NCBI GenBank assembly: GCA_964035575.1
Contig: OZ037856.1
Span: 744,001 to 808,000 of the forward strand
Direction of reading: 5' to 3'
From: Rhynchopus sp. YZ270_cl-10
Lineage: Eukaryota > Euglenozoa > Diplonemea > Diplonemida > Diplonemidae
Length of the DNA: 64,000 bases
Shown here: piece by piece, positions 21,101 to 36,100 of the stretch
Position numbering within the stretch: the first letter of the stretch is position 1
Layout: each line of letters opens with the position of its first letter
Notes under the pieces: generated by a model
Told to the model about the DNA's origin: nothing
The model's database searches: none
Seen by the model: only the letters and a program-made list of their open reading frames with translations
Translations under genes and position numbers: made by a program

Positions 21101-24100
21101 AACGCATCCGTTGGAACGAGTCCGTTCTAACGCGTCCGTTGTAACGCGTCCGTTGTAACGCGTGCGTTGTAACGCGTCCGTTCTAACGCGTCCGTTGTAA
21201 CGCGTGCGTTGTAACGCATCCGTTCTAACGCGTCCGTTGTAACGCATCCGTTGTAACGCGTGCGTTGTAACGCATCCGTTCTAACGCGTCCGTTGTAACG
21301 CATCCGTTGTAACGCATCCGTTGTAACGCGTGCGTTGTAACGCATCCGTTGTAACGCGTCCGTTGTAACGCATCCGTTGTAACGCGTCCGTTGTAACGCA
21401 TCCGTTGTAACGCATCCGTTGTAACGCGTGCGTTGTAACGCATCCGTTGTAACGCATCCGTTCTAACGCATCCGTTGTAACGCATCCGTTCTAACGCATC
21501 CGTTGTAACGCATCCGTTGTAACGCGTCCGTTGTAACGCATCCGTTGTAACGCGTCCGTTGTAACGCGTCCGATGGAACGCATCCGTTGTAACGCGTCCG
21601 TTGTAACGCATCCGTTGTAACGCGTCCGTTGTAACGCATCCGTTGTAACGCATCCGTTGTAACGCATCCGTTCTAACGCGTCCGTTGTAACGCATCCGTT
21701 GTCACGCATCCGTTGGAATGCATCCGTTGTAACGCGTCCGTTGTAACGCATGCGTTGGAATGCATCCGTTGTAACGCGTCCGTTGTAACGCATCCGTTGT
21801 AACGCATCCGTTGTAACGCATGCGCTGTATCGCGTGCGTTGTAACGCGTCCGTTCTAACGCGTCCGTTGTAACGCGTGCGTTGTAACGCGTCCGTTCTAA
21901 CGCGTCCGTTGTAACGCATCCGTTGTAACGCATCCGTTCTAACGCGTCCGTTGGAACGCATCCGTTGTAACGAGTCCGTTGTAACGAGTCCGTTGTAACG
22001 CATCCGTTGTAACGCGTCCGTTGTAACGCATCCGTTGTAACGCATCCGTTGTAACGCATGCGCTGTATCGCGTGCGTTGTAACGCGTCCGTTCTAACGCG
22101 TCCGTTGTAACGCGTGCGTTGTAACGCGTCCGTTCTAACGCGTCCGTTGTAACGCGTGCGTTGTAACGCATCCGTTGTAACGCATCCGTTCTAACGCGTC
22201 CGTTGTAACGCATCCGTTGTAACGAGTCCGTTGGAACGCATCCGTTGTAACGCATCCGTTGGAACGCGTGCGTTGTAACGCGTCCGTTCTAACGCATCCG
22301 TTCTCACGCATCCGTTGTAACGCGTCCGTTGTAACGCGTGCGTTGTAACGCATCCGTTGTAACGCGTCCGTTGTAACGCGTGCGTTGTAACGCGTCCGTT
22401 CTAACGCATCCGTTCTCACGCATCCGTTGTAACGCGTCCGTTGTAACGCGTGCGTTGTAACGCATCCGTTGTAACGCATCCGTTGTAACGCGTCCGTTGT
22501 AAGGCATCCGTTGTAACGAGTCCGTTGTAACGCGTCCGTTGTAACGCATCCGTTGGAACGCGTGCGTTGTAACGCGTCCGTTCTAACGCATCCGTTCTCA
22601 CGCATCCGTTGTAACGCGTCCGTTGTAACGCGTCCGTTGTAACGCATCCGTTGGAACGCGTGCGTTGTAACGCGTCCGTTCTAACGCGTCCGTTGTAACG
22701 CATCCGTTGTAACGCATCCGTTGTAACGCATCCGTTCTAACGCATCCGTTGTAACGCGTCCGTTGTAACGCGTCCGTTGTAACGCATCCGTTGTAACGCA
22801 TCCGTTGTAACGCATCCGTTGTAACGCGTCCGTTGTAACGCGTGCGTTGTAACGCATCCGTTGTAACGCATCCGTTCTAACGCGTCCGTTGTAACGCATC
22901 CGTTGTAACGCGTCCGTTGTAACGCATCCGTTGTAACGCATCCGTTGTAACGCGTGCGTTGTAACGCATCCGTTGTAACGCATCCGTTCTAACGCATCCG
23001 TTGTAACGCATCCGTTCTAACGCATCCGTTGTAACGCATCCGTTCTAACGCATCCGTTGTAACGCGTCCGTTGTAACGCGTCCGTTGTAACGCGTCCGAT
23101 GGAACGCATCCGTTGTAACGCATCCGTTCTAACGCATCCGTTGTAACGCATCCGTTGTAACGCGTCCGATGGAACGCATCCGTTGTAACGCGTGCGTGGG
23201 AACGCATCCGTTGTAACGCGTCCGTTGTAACGCATCCGTTGTAACGCGTCCGTTGTAACGCATCCGTTGTAACGCATCCGTTCTAACGCATCCGTTGTAA
23301 CGCATCCGTTGTAACGCGTCCGATGGAACGCATCCGTTGTAACGCGTGCGTGGGAACGCATCCGTTGTAACGCGTCCGTTGTAACGCATCCGTTGTAACG
23401 CGTCCGTTGTAACGCGTCCGATGGAACGCATCCGTTGTAACGCATCCGTTCTAACGCATCCGTTGTAACGCATCCGTTGTAACGCGTCCGATGGAACGCA
23501 TCCGTTGTAACGCGTGCGTGGGAACGCATCCGTTGTAACGCGTCCGTTGTAACGCATCCGTTGTAACGCGTCCGTTGTAACGCGTCCGATGGAACGCATC
23601 CGTTGTAACGCGTCCGTTGTAACGCATCCGTTGTAACGCGTCCGTTGTAACGCATCCGTTGTAACGCATCCGTTGTAACGCATCCGTTCTAACGTGTCCG
23701 TTGTAACGCATCCGTTGTCACGCATCCGTTGGAATGCATCCGTTGTAACGCGTCCGTTGTAACGCATCCGTTGTAACGCATCCGTTGTAACGCATGCGCT
23801 GTATCGCGTGCGTTGTAACGCGTCCGTTGTAACGCGTGCGTTGTAACGCGTCCGTTCTAACGCGTCCGTTGTAACGCATCCGTTGTAACGCATCCGTTCT
23901 AACGCGTCCGTTGGAACGCATCCGTTGTAACGAGTCCGTTGTAACGAGTCCGTTGTAAGGCATCCGTTGTAACGCATCCGTTCTAACGCGTCCGTTGGAA
24001 CGCATCCGTTGTAACGAGTCCGTTGTAACGAGTCCGTTGTAACGCATCCGTTGTAACGCGTCCGTTGTAACGCATCCGTTGTAACGCATCCGTTGTAACG

Positions 24101-27100
24101 CATGCGCTGTATCGCGTGCGTTGTAACGCGTCCGTTCTAACGCGTCCGTTGTAACGCGTGCGTTGTAACGCGTCCGTTCTAACGCGTCCGTTGTAACGCG
24201 TGCGTTGTAACGCATCCGTTGTAACGCATCCGTTGTAACGCATCCGTTCTAACGCGTCCGTTGTAACGCATCCGTTGTAACGAGTCCGTTGGAACGCATC
24301 CGTTGTAACGCATCCGTTGGAACGCGTGCGTTGTAACGCGTCCGTTCTAACGCATCCGTTCTCACGCATCCGTTGTAACGCGTCCGTTGTAACGCGTGCG
24401 TTGTAACGCATCCGTTGTAACGCATCCGTTGTAACGCGTCCGTTGTAACGCGTGCGTTGTAACGCATCCGTTGTAACGCGTCCGTTGTAACGCGTGCGTT
24501 GTAACGCGTCCGTTCTAACGCATCCGTTCTCACGCATCCGTTGTAACGCGTCCGTTGTAACGCGTGCGTTGTAACGCATCCGTTGTAACGCATCCGTTGT
24601 AACGCGTCCCTTGTAAGGCATCCGTTGTAACGAGTCCGTTGTAACGCGTCCGTTGTAACGCATCCGTTGGAACGCGTGCGTTGTAACGCGTCCGTTCTAA
24701 CGCATCCGTTCTCACGCATCCGTTGTAACGCGTCCGTTGTAACGCGTCCGTTGTAACGCATCCGTTGGAACGCGTGCGTTGTAACGCGTCCGTTCTAACG
24801 CGTCCGTTGTAACGCATCCGTTGTAACGCATCCGTTGTAACGCATCCGTTCTAACGCATCCGTTGTAACGCATCCGTTGTAACGCGTCCGATGGAACGCA
24901 TCCGTTGTGAGGCGTCCGTTGTAACGCGTGCGTTGTAACGCATCCGTTGTAACGCATGCGTTGTAACGCATCCGTTGTAACGCGTGCGTTGGAACGCATC
25001 CGTTGTAACGCGTCCGTTGTAACGAGTCCGTTGTAACGCATCCGTTGTAACGCGTCCGTTCTAACGCGTCCGTTGTAACGCGTGCGTTGTAACGCATCCG
25101 TTGTAACGCATCCGTTGTAACGCATCCGTTCTAACGCGTCCGTTGTAACGCATCCGTTGTAACGAGTCCGTTGGAACGCATCCGTTGTAACGCATCCGTT
25201 GTAACGCATCCGTTCTAACGCATCCGTTGGAACGAGTCCGTTGTAACGCGTCCGTTGTAACGCATCCGTTGTAACGCATCCGTTCTAACGCATCCGTTGT
25301 AACGCGTCCGTTGTAACGCATCCGTTGTAACGCATCCGTTGTAACGCGTCCGTTGTAACGCGTGCGTTGTAACGCATCCGTTGTAACGCGTCCGTTGTAA
25401 CGCGTGCGTTGTAACGCGTCCGTTCTAACGCATCCGTTCTCACGCATCCGTTGTAACGCGTCCGTTGTAACGCGTGCGTTGTAACGCATCCGTTGTAACG
25501 CATCCGTTGTAACGCGTCCCTTGTAAGGCATCCGTTGTAACGAGTCCGTTGTAACGCGTCCGTTGTAACGCATCCGTTGGAACGCGTGCGTTGTAACGCG
25601 TCCGTTCTAACGCATCCGTTCTCACGCATCCGTTGTAACGCGTCCGTTGTAACGCGTCCGTTCTAACGCGTCCGTTGTAACGCGTCCGTTGTAACGCATC
25701 CGTTGTAACGCATCCGTTCTAACGCATCCGTTGTAACGCGTCCGTTGTAACGCATCCGTTGTAACGCATCCGTTCTAACGCATCCGTTGTAACGCATCCG
25801 TTGTAACGCGTCCGATGGAACGCATCCGTTGTAACGCGTCCGTTGTAACGCGTCCGATGGAACGCATCCGTTGTAACGCATCCGTTGTAACGAGTCCGTT
25901 GTAACGCATCCGTTGTAACGCGTCCGTTGTAACGCATCCGTTGTAACGCATCCGTTGTAACGCATGCGCTGTATCGCGTGCGTTGTAACGCGTCCGTTCT
26001 AACGCGTCCGTTGTAACGCGTGCGTTGTAACGCGTCCGTTCTAACGCGTCCGTTGTAACGCGTGCGTTGTAACGCATCCGTTGTAACGCATCCGTTGTAA
26101 CGAGTCCGTTGGAACGCATCCGTTGTAACGCATCCGTTGGAACGCGTGCGTTGTAACGCGTCCGTTCTAACGCGTCCGTTGTAACGCGTGCGTTGTAACG
26201 CATCCGTTGTAACGCATCCGTTGTAACGCATCCGTTCTAACGCGTCCGTTGTAAGGCATCCGTTGTAACGAGTCCGTTGTAACGCGTCCGTTGTAACGCA
26301 TCCGTTGGAACGCGTGCGTTGTAACGCGTCCGTTCTAACGCATCCGTTCTCACGCATCCGTTGTAACGCGTCCGTTGTAACGCGTCCGTTGTAACGCATC
26401 CGTTGGAACGCGTGCGTTGTAACGCGTCCGTTCTAACGCGTCCGTTGTAACGCATCCGTTGTAACGCATCCGTTGTAACGCATCCGTTGTAACGCATCCG
26501 TTCTAACGCATCCGTTGTAACGCGTCCGTTGTAACGCGTCCGTTGTAACGCATCCGTTGTAACGCATCCGTTGTAACGCGTCCGTTGTAACGCGTGCGTT
26601 GTAACGCATCCGTTGTAACGCATCCGTTGTAACGCGTGCGTTGTAACGCATCCGTTGTAACGCATCCGTTGTAACGCATCCGTTCTAACGCATCCGTTGG
26701 AACGAGTCCGTTCTAACGCGTCCGTTGTAACGCGTCCGTTGTAACGCGTGCGTTGTAACGCGTCCGTTCTAACGCGTCCGTTGTAACGCGTGCGTTGTAA
26801 CGCATCCGTTCTAACGCGTCCGTTGTAACGCATCCGTTGTAACGCGTGCGTTGTAACGCATCCGTTCTAACGCGTCCGTTGTAACGCATCCGTTGTAACG
26901 CATCCGTTGTAACGCGTGCGTTGTAACGCATCCGTTGTAACGCGTCCGTTGTAACGCATCCGTTGTAACGCGTCCGTTGTAACGCATCCGTTGTAACGCA
27001 TCCGTTGTAACGCGTGCGTTGTAACGCATCCGTTGTAACGCATCCGTTCTAACGCATCCGTTGTAACGCATCCGTTCTAACGCATCCGTTGTAACGCATC

Positions 27101-30100
27101 CGTTGTAACGCGTCCGTTGTAACGCATCCGTTGTAACGCGTCCGTTGTAACGCGTCCGATGGAACGCATCCGTTGTAACGCGTCCGTTGTAACGCATCCG
27201 TTGTAACGCGTCCGTTGTAACGCATCCGTTGTAACGCATCCGTTGTAACGCATCCGTTCTAACGCGTCCGTTGTAACGCATCCGTTGTCACGCATCCGTT
27301 GGAATGCATCCGTTGTAACGCGTCCGTTGTAACGCATCCGTTGGAATGCATCCGTTGTAACGCGTCCGTTGTAACGCATCCGTTGTAACGCATCCGTTGT
27401 AACGCATGCGCTGTATCGCGTGCGTTGTAACGCGTCCGTTGTAACGCGTGCGTTGTAACGCATCCGTTGTAACGCATCCGTTCTAACGCGTCCGTTGGAA
27501 CGCATCCGTTGTAACGAGTCCGTTGTAACGAGTCCGTTGTAAGGCATCCGTTGTAACGCATCCGTTCTAACGCGTCCGTTGGAACGCATCCGTTGTAACG
27601 AGTCCGTTGTAACGCATCCGTTGTAACGCATCCGTTCTAACGCATCCGTTGTAACGCATCCGTTCTAACGCATCCGTTGTAACGCATCCGTTGTAACGCG
27701 TGCGTTGTAACGCATCCGTTGTAACGCATCCGTTCTAACGCATCCGTTGTAACGCATCCGTTCTAACGCATCCGTTGTAACGCATCCGTTCTAACGCATC
27801 CGTTGTAACGCATCCGTTCTAACGCGTCCGTTGTAACGCATCCGTTGTAACGCATCCGTTCTAACGCATCCGTTGTAACGCGTCCGTTGTAACGCGTCCG
27901 TTGTAACGCATCCGTTGTAACGCATCCGTTGTAACGCATCCGTTGTAACGCGTCCGTTGTAACGCGTGCGTTGTAACGCGTCCGTTGTAACGCATCCGTT
28001 GTAACGCGTCCGTTGGAACGCATCCGTTGTAACGCATCCGTTGTAACGCGTGCGTTGTAACGCATCCGTTGTAACGCATCCGTTCTAACGCATCCGTTGT
28101 AACGCATCCGTTCTAACGCATCCGTTGTAACGCATCCGTTCTAACGCATCCGTTGTAACGCGTCCGTTGTAACGCGTCCGTTGTAACGCGTCCGATGGAA
28201 CGCATCCGTTGTAACGCATCCGTTCTAACGCATCCGTTGTAACGCATCCGTTGTAACGCGTCCGATGGAACGCATCCGTTGTAACGCGTGCGTGGGAACG
28301 CATCCGTTGTAACGCGTCCGTTGTAACGCATCCGTTGTAACGCGTCCGTTGTAACGCATCCGTTGTAACGCATCCGTTGTAACGCGTGCGTTGTAACGCA
28401 TCCGTTGTAACGCATCCGTTCTAACGCATCCGTTGTAACGCATCCGTTCTAACGCATCCGTTGTAACGCATCCGTTGTAACGCGTCCGTTGTAACGCATC
28501 CGTTGTAACGCGTCCGTTGTAACGCGTCCGATGGAACGCATCCGTTGTAACGCGTCCGTTGTAACGCATCCGTTGTAACGCGTCCGTTGTAACGCATCCG
28601 TTGTAACGCATCCGTTGTAACGCATCCGTTCTAACGTGTCCGTTGTAACGCATCCGTTGTCACGCATCCGTTGGAATGCATCCGTTGTAACGCGTCCGTT
28701 GTAACGCATCCGTTGTAACGCATCCGTTGTAACGCATGCGCTGTATCGCGTGCGTTGTAACGCGTCCGTTCTAACGCGTCCGTTGTAACGCATCCGTTGT
28801 AACGCATCCGTTCTAACGCGTCCGTTGGAACGCATCCGTTGTAACGAGTCCGTTGTAACGAGTCCGTTGTAAGGCATCCGTTGTAACGCATCCGTTCTAA
28901 CGCGTCCGTTGGAACGCATCCGTTGTAACGAGTCCGTTGTAACGAGTCCGTTGTAACGCATCCGTTGTAACGCGTCCGTTGTAACGCATCCGTTGTAACG
29001 CATCCGTTGTAACGCATGCGCTGTATCGCGTGCGTTGTAACGCGTCCGTTCTAACGCGTCCGTTGTAACGCGTGCGTTGTAACGCGTCCGTTCTAACGCG
29101 TCCGTTGTAACGCGTGCGTTGTAACGCGTCCGTTCTAACGCGTCCGTTGTAACGCGTGCGTTGTAACGCATCCGTTGTAACGCATCCGTTGTAACGCATC
29201 CGTTCTAACGCGTCCGTTGTAACGCATCCGTTGTAACGAGTCCGTTGGAACGCATCCGTTGTAACGCATCCGTTGGAACGCGTGCGTTGTAACGCGTCCG
29301 TTCTAACGCATCCGTTCTCACGCATCCGTTGTAACGCGTCCGTTGTAACGCGTGCGTTGTAACGCATCCGTTGTAACGCATCCGTTGTAACGCGTCCGTT
29401 GTAACGCGTGCGTTGTAACGCATCCGTTGTAACGCGTCCGTTGTAACGCGTGCGTTGTAACGCGTCCGTTCTAACGCATCCGTTCTCACGCATCCGTTGT
29501 AACGCGTCCGTTGTAACGCGTGCGTTGTAACGCATCCGTTGTAACGCGTCCGTTGTAACGCGTGCGTTGTAACGCGTCCGTTCTAACGCATCCGTTCTCA
29601 CGCATCCGTTGTAACGCGTCCGTTGTAACGCATCCGTTGTAACGCGTCCGTTGTAACGCATCCGTTGTAACGCATCCGTTGTAACGCGTGCGTTGTAACG
29701 CATCCGTTGTAACGCATCCGTTCTAACGCATCCGTTGTAACGCATCCGTTCTAACGCATCCGTTGTAACGCATCCGTTGTAACGCGTCCGTTGTAACGCA
29801 TCCGTTGTAACGCGTCCGTTGTAACGCATCCGTTGTAACGCATCCGTTGTAACGCATCCGTTCTAACGCGTCCGTTGTAACGCATCCGTTGTCACGCATC
29901 CGTTGGAATGCATCCGTTGTAACGCGTCCGTTGTAACGCATGCGTTGGAATGCATCCGTTGTAACGCGTCCGTTGTAACGCATCCGTTGTAACGCATCCG
30001 TTGTAACGCATGCGCTGTATCGCGTGCGTTGTAACGCGTCCGTTCTAACGCGTCCGTTGTAACGCGTGCGTTGTAACGCGTCCGTTCTAACGCGTCCGTT

Positions 30101-33100
30101 GTAACGCATCCGTTGTAACGCATCCGTTCTAACGCGTCCGTTGGAACGCATCCGTTGTAACGAGTCCGTTGTAACGCATCCGTTGTAACGCGTCCGTTGT
30201 AACGCATCCGTTGTAACGCATGCGCTGTATCGCGTGCGTTGTAACGCGTCCGTTCTAACGCGTCCGTTGTAACGCGTGCGTTGTAACGCGTCCGTTCTAA
30301 CGCGTCCGTTGTAACGCGTGCGTTGTAACGCATCCGTTGTAACGCATCCGTTCTAACGCGTCCGTTGTAACGCATCCGTTGTAACGAGTCCGTTGGAACG
30401 CATCCGTTGTAACGCATCCGTTGGAACGCGTGCGTTGTAACGCGTCCGTTCTAACGCATCCGTTCTCACGCATCCGTTGTAACGCGTCCGTTGTAACGCG
30501 TGCGTTGTAACGCATCCGTTGTAACGCGTCCGTTGTAACGCGTGCGTTGTAACGCGTCCGTTCTAACGCATCCGTTCTCACGCATCCGTTGTAACGCGTC
30601 CGTTGTAACGCGTGCGTTGTAACGCATCCGTTGTAACGCATCCGTTGTAACGCGTCCGTTGTAAGGCATCCGTTGTAACGAGTCCGTTGTAACGCGTCCG
30701 TTGTAACGCATCCGTTGGAACGCGTGCGTTGTAACGCGTCCGTTCTAACGCATCCGTTCTCACGCATCCGTTGTAACGCGTCCGTTGTAACGCGTCCGTT
30801 GTAACGCATCCGTTGGAACGCGTGCGTTGTAACGCGTCCGTTCTAACGCGTCCGTTGTAACGCATCCGTTGTAACGCATCCGTTGTAACGCATCCGTTCT
30901 AACGCATCCGTTGTAACGCGTCCGTTGTAACGCGTCCGTTGTAACGCATCCGTTGTAACGCATCCGTTGTAACGCATCCGTTGTAACGCGTCCGTTGTAA
31001 CGCGTGCGTTGTAACGCATCCGTTGTAACGCATCCGTTCTAACGCGTCCGTTGTAACGCATCCGTTGTAACGCGTCCGTTGTAACGCATCCGTTGTAACG
31101 CATCCGTTGTAACGCGTGCGTTGTAACGCATCCGTTGTAACGCATCCGTTCTAACGCATCCGTTGTAACGCATCCGTTCTAACGCATCCGTTGTAACGCA
31201 TCCGTTCTAACGCATCCGTTGTAACGCGTCCGTTGTAACGCGTCCGTTGTAACGCGTCCGATGGAACGCATCCGTTGTAACGCATCCGTTCTAACGCATC
31301 CGTTGTAACGCATCCGTTGTAACGCGTCCGATGGAACGCATCCGTTGTAACGCGTGCGTGGGAACGCATCCGTTGTAACGCGTCCGTTGTAACGCATCCG
31401 TTGTAACGCGTCCGTTGTAACGCATCCGTTGTAACGCATCCGTTCTAACGCATCCGTTGTAACGCATCCGTTCTAACGCATCCGTTGTAACGCATCCGTT
31501 GTAACGCGTCCGTTGTAACGCATCCGTTGTAACGCGTCCGTTGTAACGCGTCCGATGGAACGCATCCGTTGTAACGCGTCCGTTGTAACGCATCCGTTGT
31601 AACGCGTCCGTTGTAACGCATCCGTTGTAACGCATCCGTTGTAACGCATCCGTTCTAACGCATCCGTTGGAACGAGTCCGTTGTAACGCGTCCGTTGTAA
31701 CGCATCCGTTGTAACGCATCCGTTCTAACGCATCCGTTGTAACGCGTCCGTTGTAACGCATCCGTTGTAACGCATCCGTTGTAACGAGTCCGTTGGAACG
31801 CATCCGTTGTAACGCATCCGTTGTAACGCATCCGTTCTAACGCATCCGTTGGAACGAGTCCGTTGTAACGCGTCCGTTGTAACGCATCCGTTGTAACGCA
31901 TCCGTTCTAACGCATCCGTTGTAACGCGTCCGTTGTAACGCATCCGTTGTAACGCATCCGTTGTAACGCGTCCGTTGTAACGCGTGCGTTGTAACGCATC
32001 CGTTGTAACGCGTCCGTTGTAACGCGTGCGTTGTAACGCGTCCGTTCTAACGCATCCGTTCTCACGCATCCGTTGTAACGCGTCCGTTGTAACGCGTGCG
32101 TTGTAACGCATCCGTTGTAACGCATCCGTTGTAACGCGTCCCTTGTAAGGCATCCGTTGTAACGAGTCCGTTGTAACGCGTCCGTTGTAACGCATCCGTT
32201 GGAACGCGTGCGTTGTAACGCGTCCGTTCTAACGCATCCGTTCTCACGCATCCGTTGTAACGCGTCCGTTGTAACGCGTCCGTTCTAACGCGTCCGTTGT
32301 AACGCGTCCGTTGTAACGCATCCGTTGTAACGCATCCGTTCTAACGCATCCGTTGTAACGCGTCCGTTGTAACGCATCCGTTGTAACGCATCCGTTCTAA
32401 CGCATCCGTTGTAACGCATCCGTTGTAACGCGTCCGATGGAACGCATCCGTTGTAACGCGTCCGTTGTAACGCGTCCGATGGAACGCATCCGTTGTAACG
32501 CATCCGTTGTAACGAGTCCGTTGTAACGCATCCGTTGTAACGCGTCCGTTGTAACGCATCCGTTGTAACGCATCCGTTGTAACGCATGCGCTGTATCGCG
32601 TGCGTTGTAACGCGTCCGTTCTAACGCGTCCGTTGTAACGCGTGCGTTGTAACGCGTCCGTTCTAACGCGTCCGTTGTAACGCGTGCGTTGTAACGCATC
32701 CGTTGTAACGCATCCGTTGTAACGAGTCCGTTGGAACGCATCCGTTGTAACGCATCCGTTGGAACGCGTGCGTTGTAACGCGTCCGTTCTAACGCGTCCG
32801 TTGTAACGCGTGCGTTGTAACGCATCCGTTGTAACGCATCCGTTGTAACGCATCCGTTCTAACGCGTCCGTTGTAAGGCATCCGTTGTAACGAGTCCGTT
32901 GTAACGCGTCCGTTGTAACGCATCCGTTGGAACGCGTGCGTTGTAACGCGTCCGTTCTAACGCATCCGTTCTCACGCATCCGTTGTAACGCGTCCGTTGT
33001 AACGCGTCCGTTGTAACGCATCCGTTGGAACGCGTGCGTTGTAACGCGTCCGTTCTAACGCGTCCGTTGTAACGCATCCGTTGTAACGCATCCGTTGTAA

Positions 33101-36100
33101 CGCATCCGTTGTAACGCATCCGTTCTAACGCATCCGTTGTAACGCGTCCGTTGTAACGCGTCCGTTGTAACGCATCCGTTGTAACGCATCCGTTGTAACG
33201 CGTCCGTTGTAACGCGTGCGTTGTAACGCATCCGTTGTAACGCATCCGTTGTAACACGTGCGTTGTAACGCATCCGTTGTAACGCATCCGTTGTAACGCA
33301 TCCGTTCTAACGCATCCGTTGGAACGAGTCCGTTCTAACGCGTCCGTTGTAACGCGTCCGTTGTAACGCGTGCGTTGTAACGCGTCCGTTCTAACGCGTC
33401 CGTTGTAACGCGTGCGTTGTAACGCATCCGTTCTAACGCGTCCGTTGTAACGCATCCGTTGTAACGCGTGCGTTGTAACGCATCCGTTGTAACGCGTCCG
33501 TTGTAACGCATCCGTTGTAACGCGTCCGTTGTAACGCATCCGTTGTAACGCATCCGTTGTAACGCGTGCGTTGTAACGCATCCGTTGTAACGCATCCGTT
33601 CTAACGCATCCGTTGTAACGCATCCGTTCTAACGCATCCGTTGTAACGCATCCGTTGTAACGCGTCCGTTGTAACGCATCCGTTGTAACGCGTCCGTTGT
33701 AACGCGTCCGATGGAACGCATCCGTTGTAACGCGTCCGTTGTAACGCATCCGTTGTAACGCGTCCGTTGTAACGCATCCGTTGTAACGCATCCGTTGTAA
33801 CGCATCCGTTCTAACGCGTCCGTTGTAACGCATCCGTTGTCACGCATCCGTTGGAATGCATCCGTTGTAACGCGTCCGTTGTAACGCATCCGTTGGAATG
33901 CATCCGTTGTAACGCGTCCGTTGTAACGCATCCGTTGTAACGCATCCGTTGTAACGCATGCGCTGTATCGCGTGCGTTGTAACGCGTCCGTTGTAACGCG
34001 TGCGTTGTAACGCATCCGTTGTAACGCATCCGTTCTAACGCGTCCGTTGGAACGCATCCGTTGTAACGAGTCCGTTGTAACGAGTCCGTTGTAAGGCATC
34101 CGTTGTAACGCATCCGTTCTAACGCGTCCGTTGTAACGCATCCGTTCTAACGCATCCGTTGTAACGCATCCGTTGTAACGCGTGCGTTGTAACGCATCCG
34201 TTGTAACGCATCCGTTGTAACGCATCCGTTCTAACGCATCCGTTGTAACGCATCCGTTGTAACGCGTCCGTTGTAACGCATCCGTTGTAACGCATCCGTT
34301 GTAACGCATGCGCTGTATCGCGTGCGTTGTAACGCGTCCGTTGTAACGCGTGCGTTGTAACGCATCCGTTGTAACGCATCCGTTCTAACGCGTCCGTTGG
34401 AACGCATCCGTTGTAACGAGTCCGTTGTAACGAGTCCGTTGTAACGCATCCGTTGTAACGCATCCGTTCTAACGCATCCGTTGTAACGCATCCGTTCTAA
34501 CGCATCCGTTGTAACGCATCCGTTGTAACGCGTGCGTTGTAACGCATCCGTTGTAACGCATCCGTTCTAACGCATCCGTTGTAACGCATCCGTTCTAACG
34601 CATCCGTTGTAACGCATCCGTTCTAACGCATCCGTTGTAACGCATCCGTTCTAACGCGTCCGTTGTAACGCATCCGTTGTAACGCATCCGTTCTAACGCA
34701 TCCGTTGTAACGCGTCCGTTGTAACGCGTCCGTTGTAACGCATCCGTTGTAACGCATCCGTTGTAACGCATCCGTTGTAACGCGTCCGTTGTAACGCGTG
34801 CGTTGTAACGCATCCGTTGTAACGCATCCGTTCTAACGCGTCCGTTGTAACGCATCCGTTGTAACGCGTCCGTTGTAACGCATCCGTTGTAACGCATCCG
34901 TTGTAACGCGTGCGTTGTAACGCATCCGTTGTAACGCATCCGTTCTAACGCATCCGTTGTAACGCATCCGTTCTAACGCATCCGTTGTAACGCATCCGTT
35001 CTAACGCATCCGTTGTAACGCGTCCGTTGTAACGCGTCCGTTGTAACGCGTCCGATGGAACGCATCCGTTGTAACGCATCCGTTCTAACGCATCCGTTGT
35101 AACGCATCCGTTGTAACGCGTCCGATGGAACGCATCCGTTGTAACGCGTGCGTGGGAACGCATCCGTTGTAACGCGTCCGTTGTAACGCATCCGTTGTAA
35201 CGCGTCCGTTGTAACGCATCCGTTGTAACGCATCCGTTGTAACGCGTGCGTTGTAACGCATCCGTTGTAACGCATCCGTTCTAACGCATCCGTTGTAACG
35301 CATCCGTTCTAACGCATCCGTTGTAACGCATCCGTTGTAACGCGTCCGTTGTAACGCATCCGTTGTAACGCGTCCGTTGTAACGCGTCCGATGGAACGCA
35401 TCCGTTGTAACGCGTCCGTTGTAACGCATCCGTTGTAACGCGTCCGTTGTAACGCATCCGTTGTAACGCATCCGTTGTAACGCATCCGTTCTAACGTGTC
35501 CGTTGTAACGCATCCGTTGTCACGCATCCGTTGGAATGCATCCGTTGTAACGCGTCCGTTGTAACGCATCCGTTGTAACGCATCCGTTGTAACGCATGCG
35601 CTGTATCGCGTGCGTTGTAACGCGTCCGTTCTAACGCGTCCGTTGTAACGCATCCGTTGTAACGCATCCGTTCTAACGCGTCCGTTGGAACGCATCCGTT
35701 GTAACGAGTCCGTTGTAACGAGTCCGTTGTAAGGCATCCGTTGTAACGCATCCGTTCTAACGCGTCCGTTGGAACGCATCCGTTGTAACGAGTCCGTTGT
35801 AACGAGTCCGTTGTAACGCATCCGTTGTAACGCGTCCGTTGTAACGCATCCGTTGTAACGCATCCGTTGTAACGCATGCGCTGTATCGCGTGCGTTGTAA
35901 CGCGTCCGTTCTAACGCGTCCGTTGTAACGCGTGCGTTGTAACGCGTCCGTTCTAACGCGTCCGTTGTAACGCGTGCGTTGTAACGCGTCCGTTGTAACG
36001 CATCCGTTGTAACGCATCCGTTCTAACGCGTCCGTTGTAACGCATCCGTTGTAACGAGTCCGTTGGAACGCATCCGTTGTAACGCATCCGTTGGAACGCG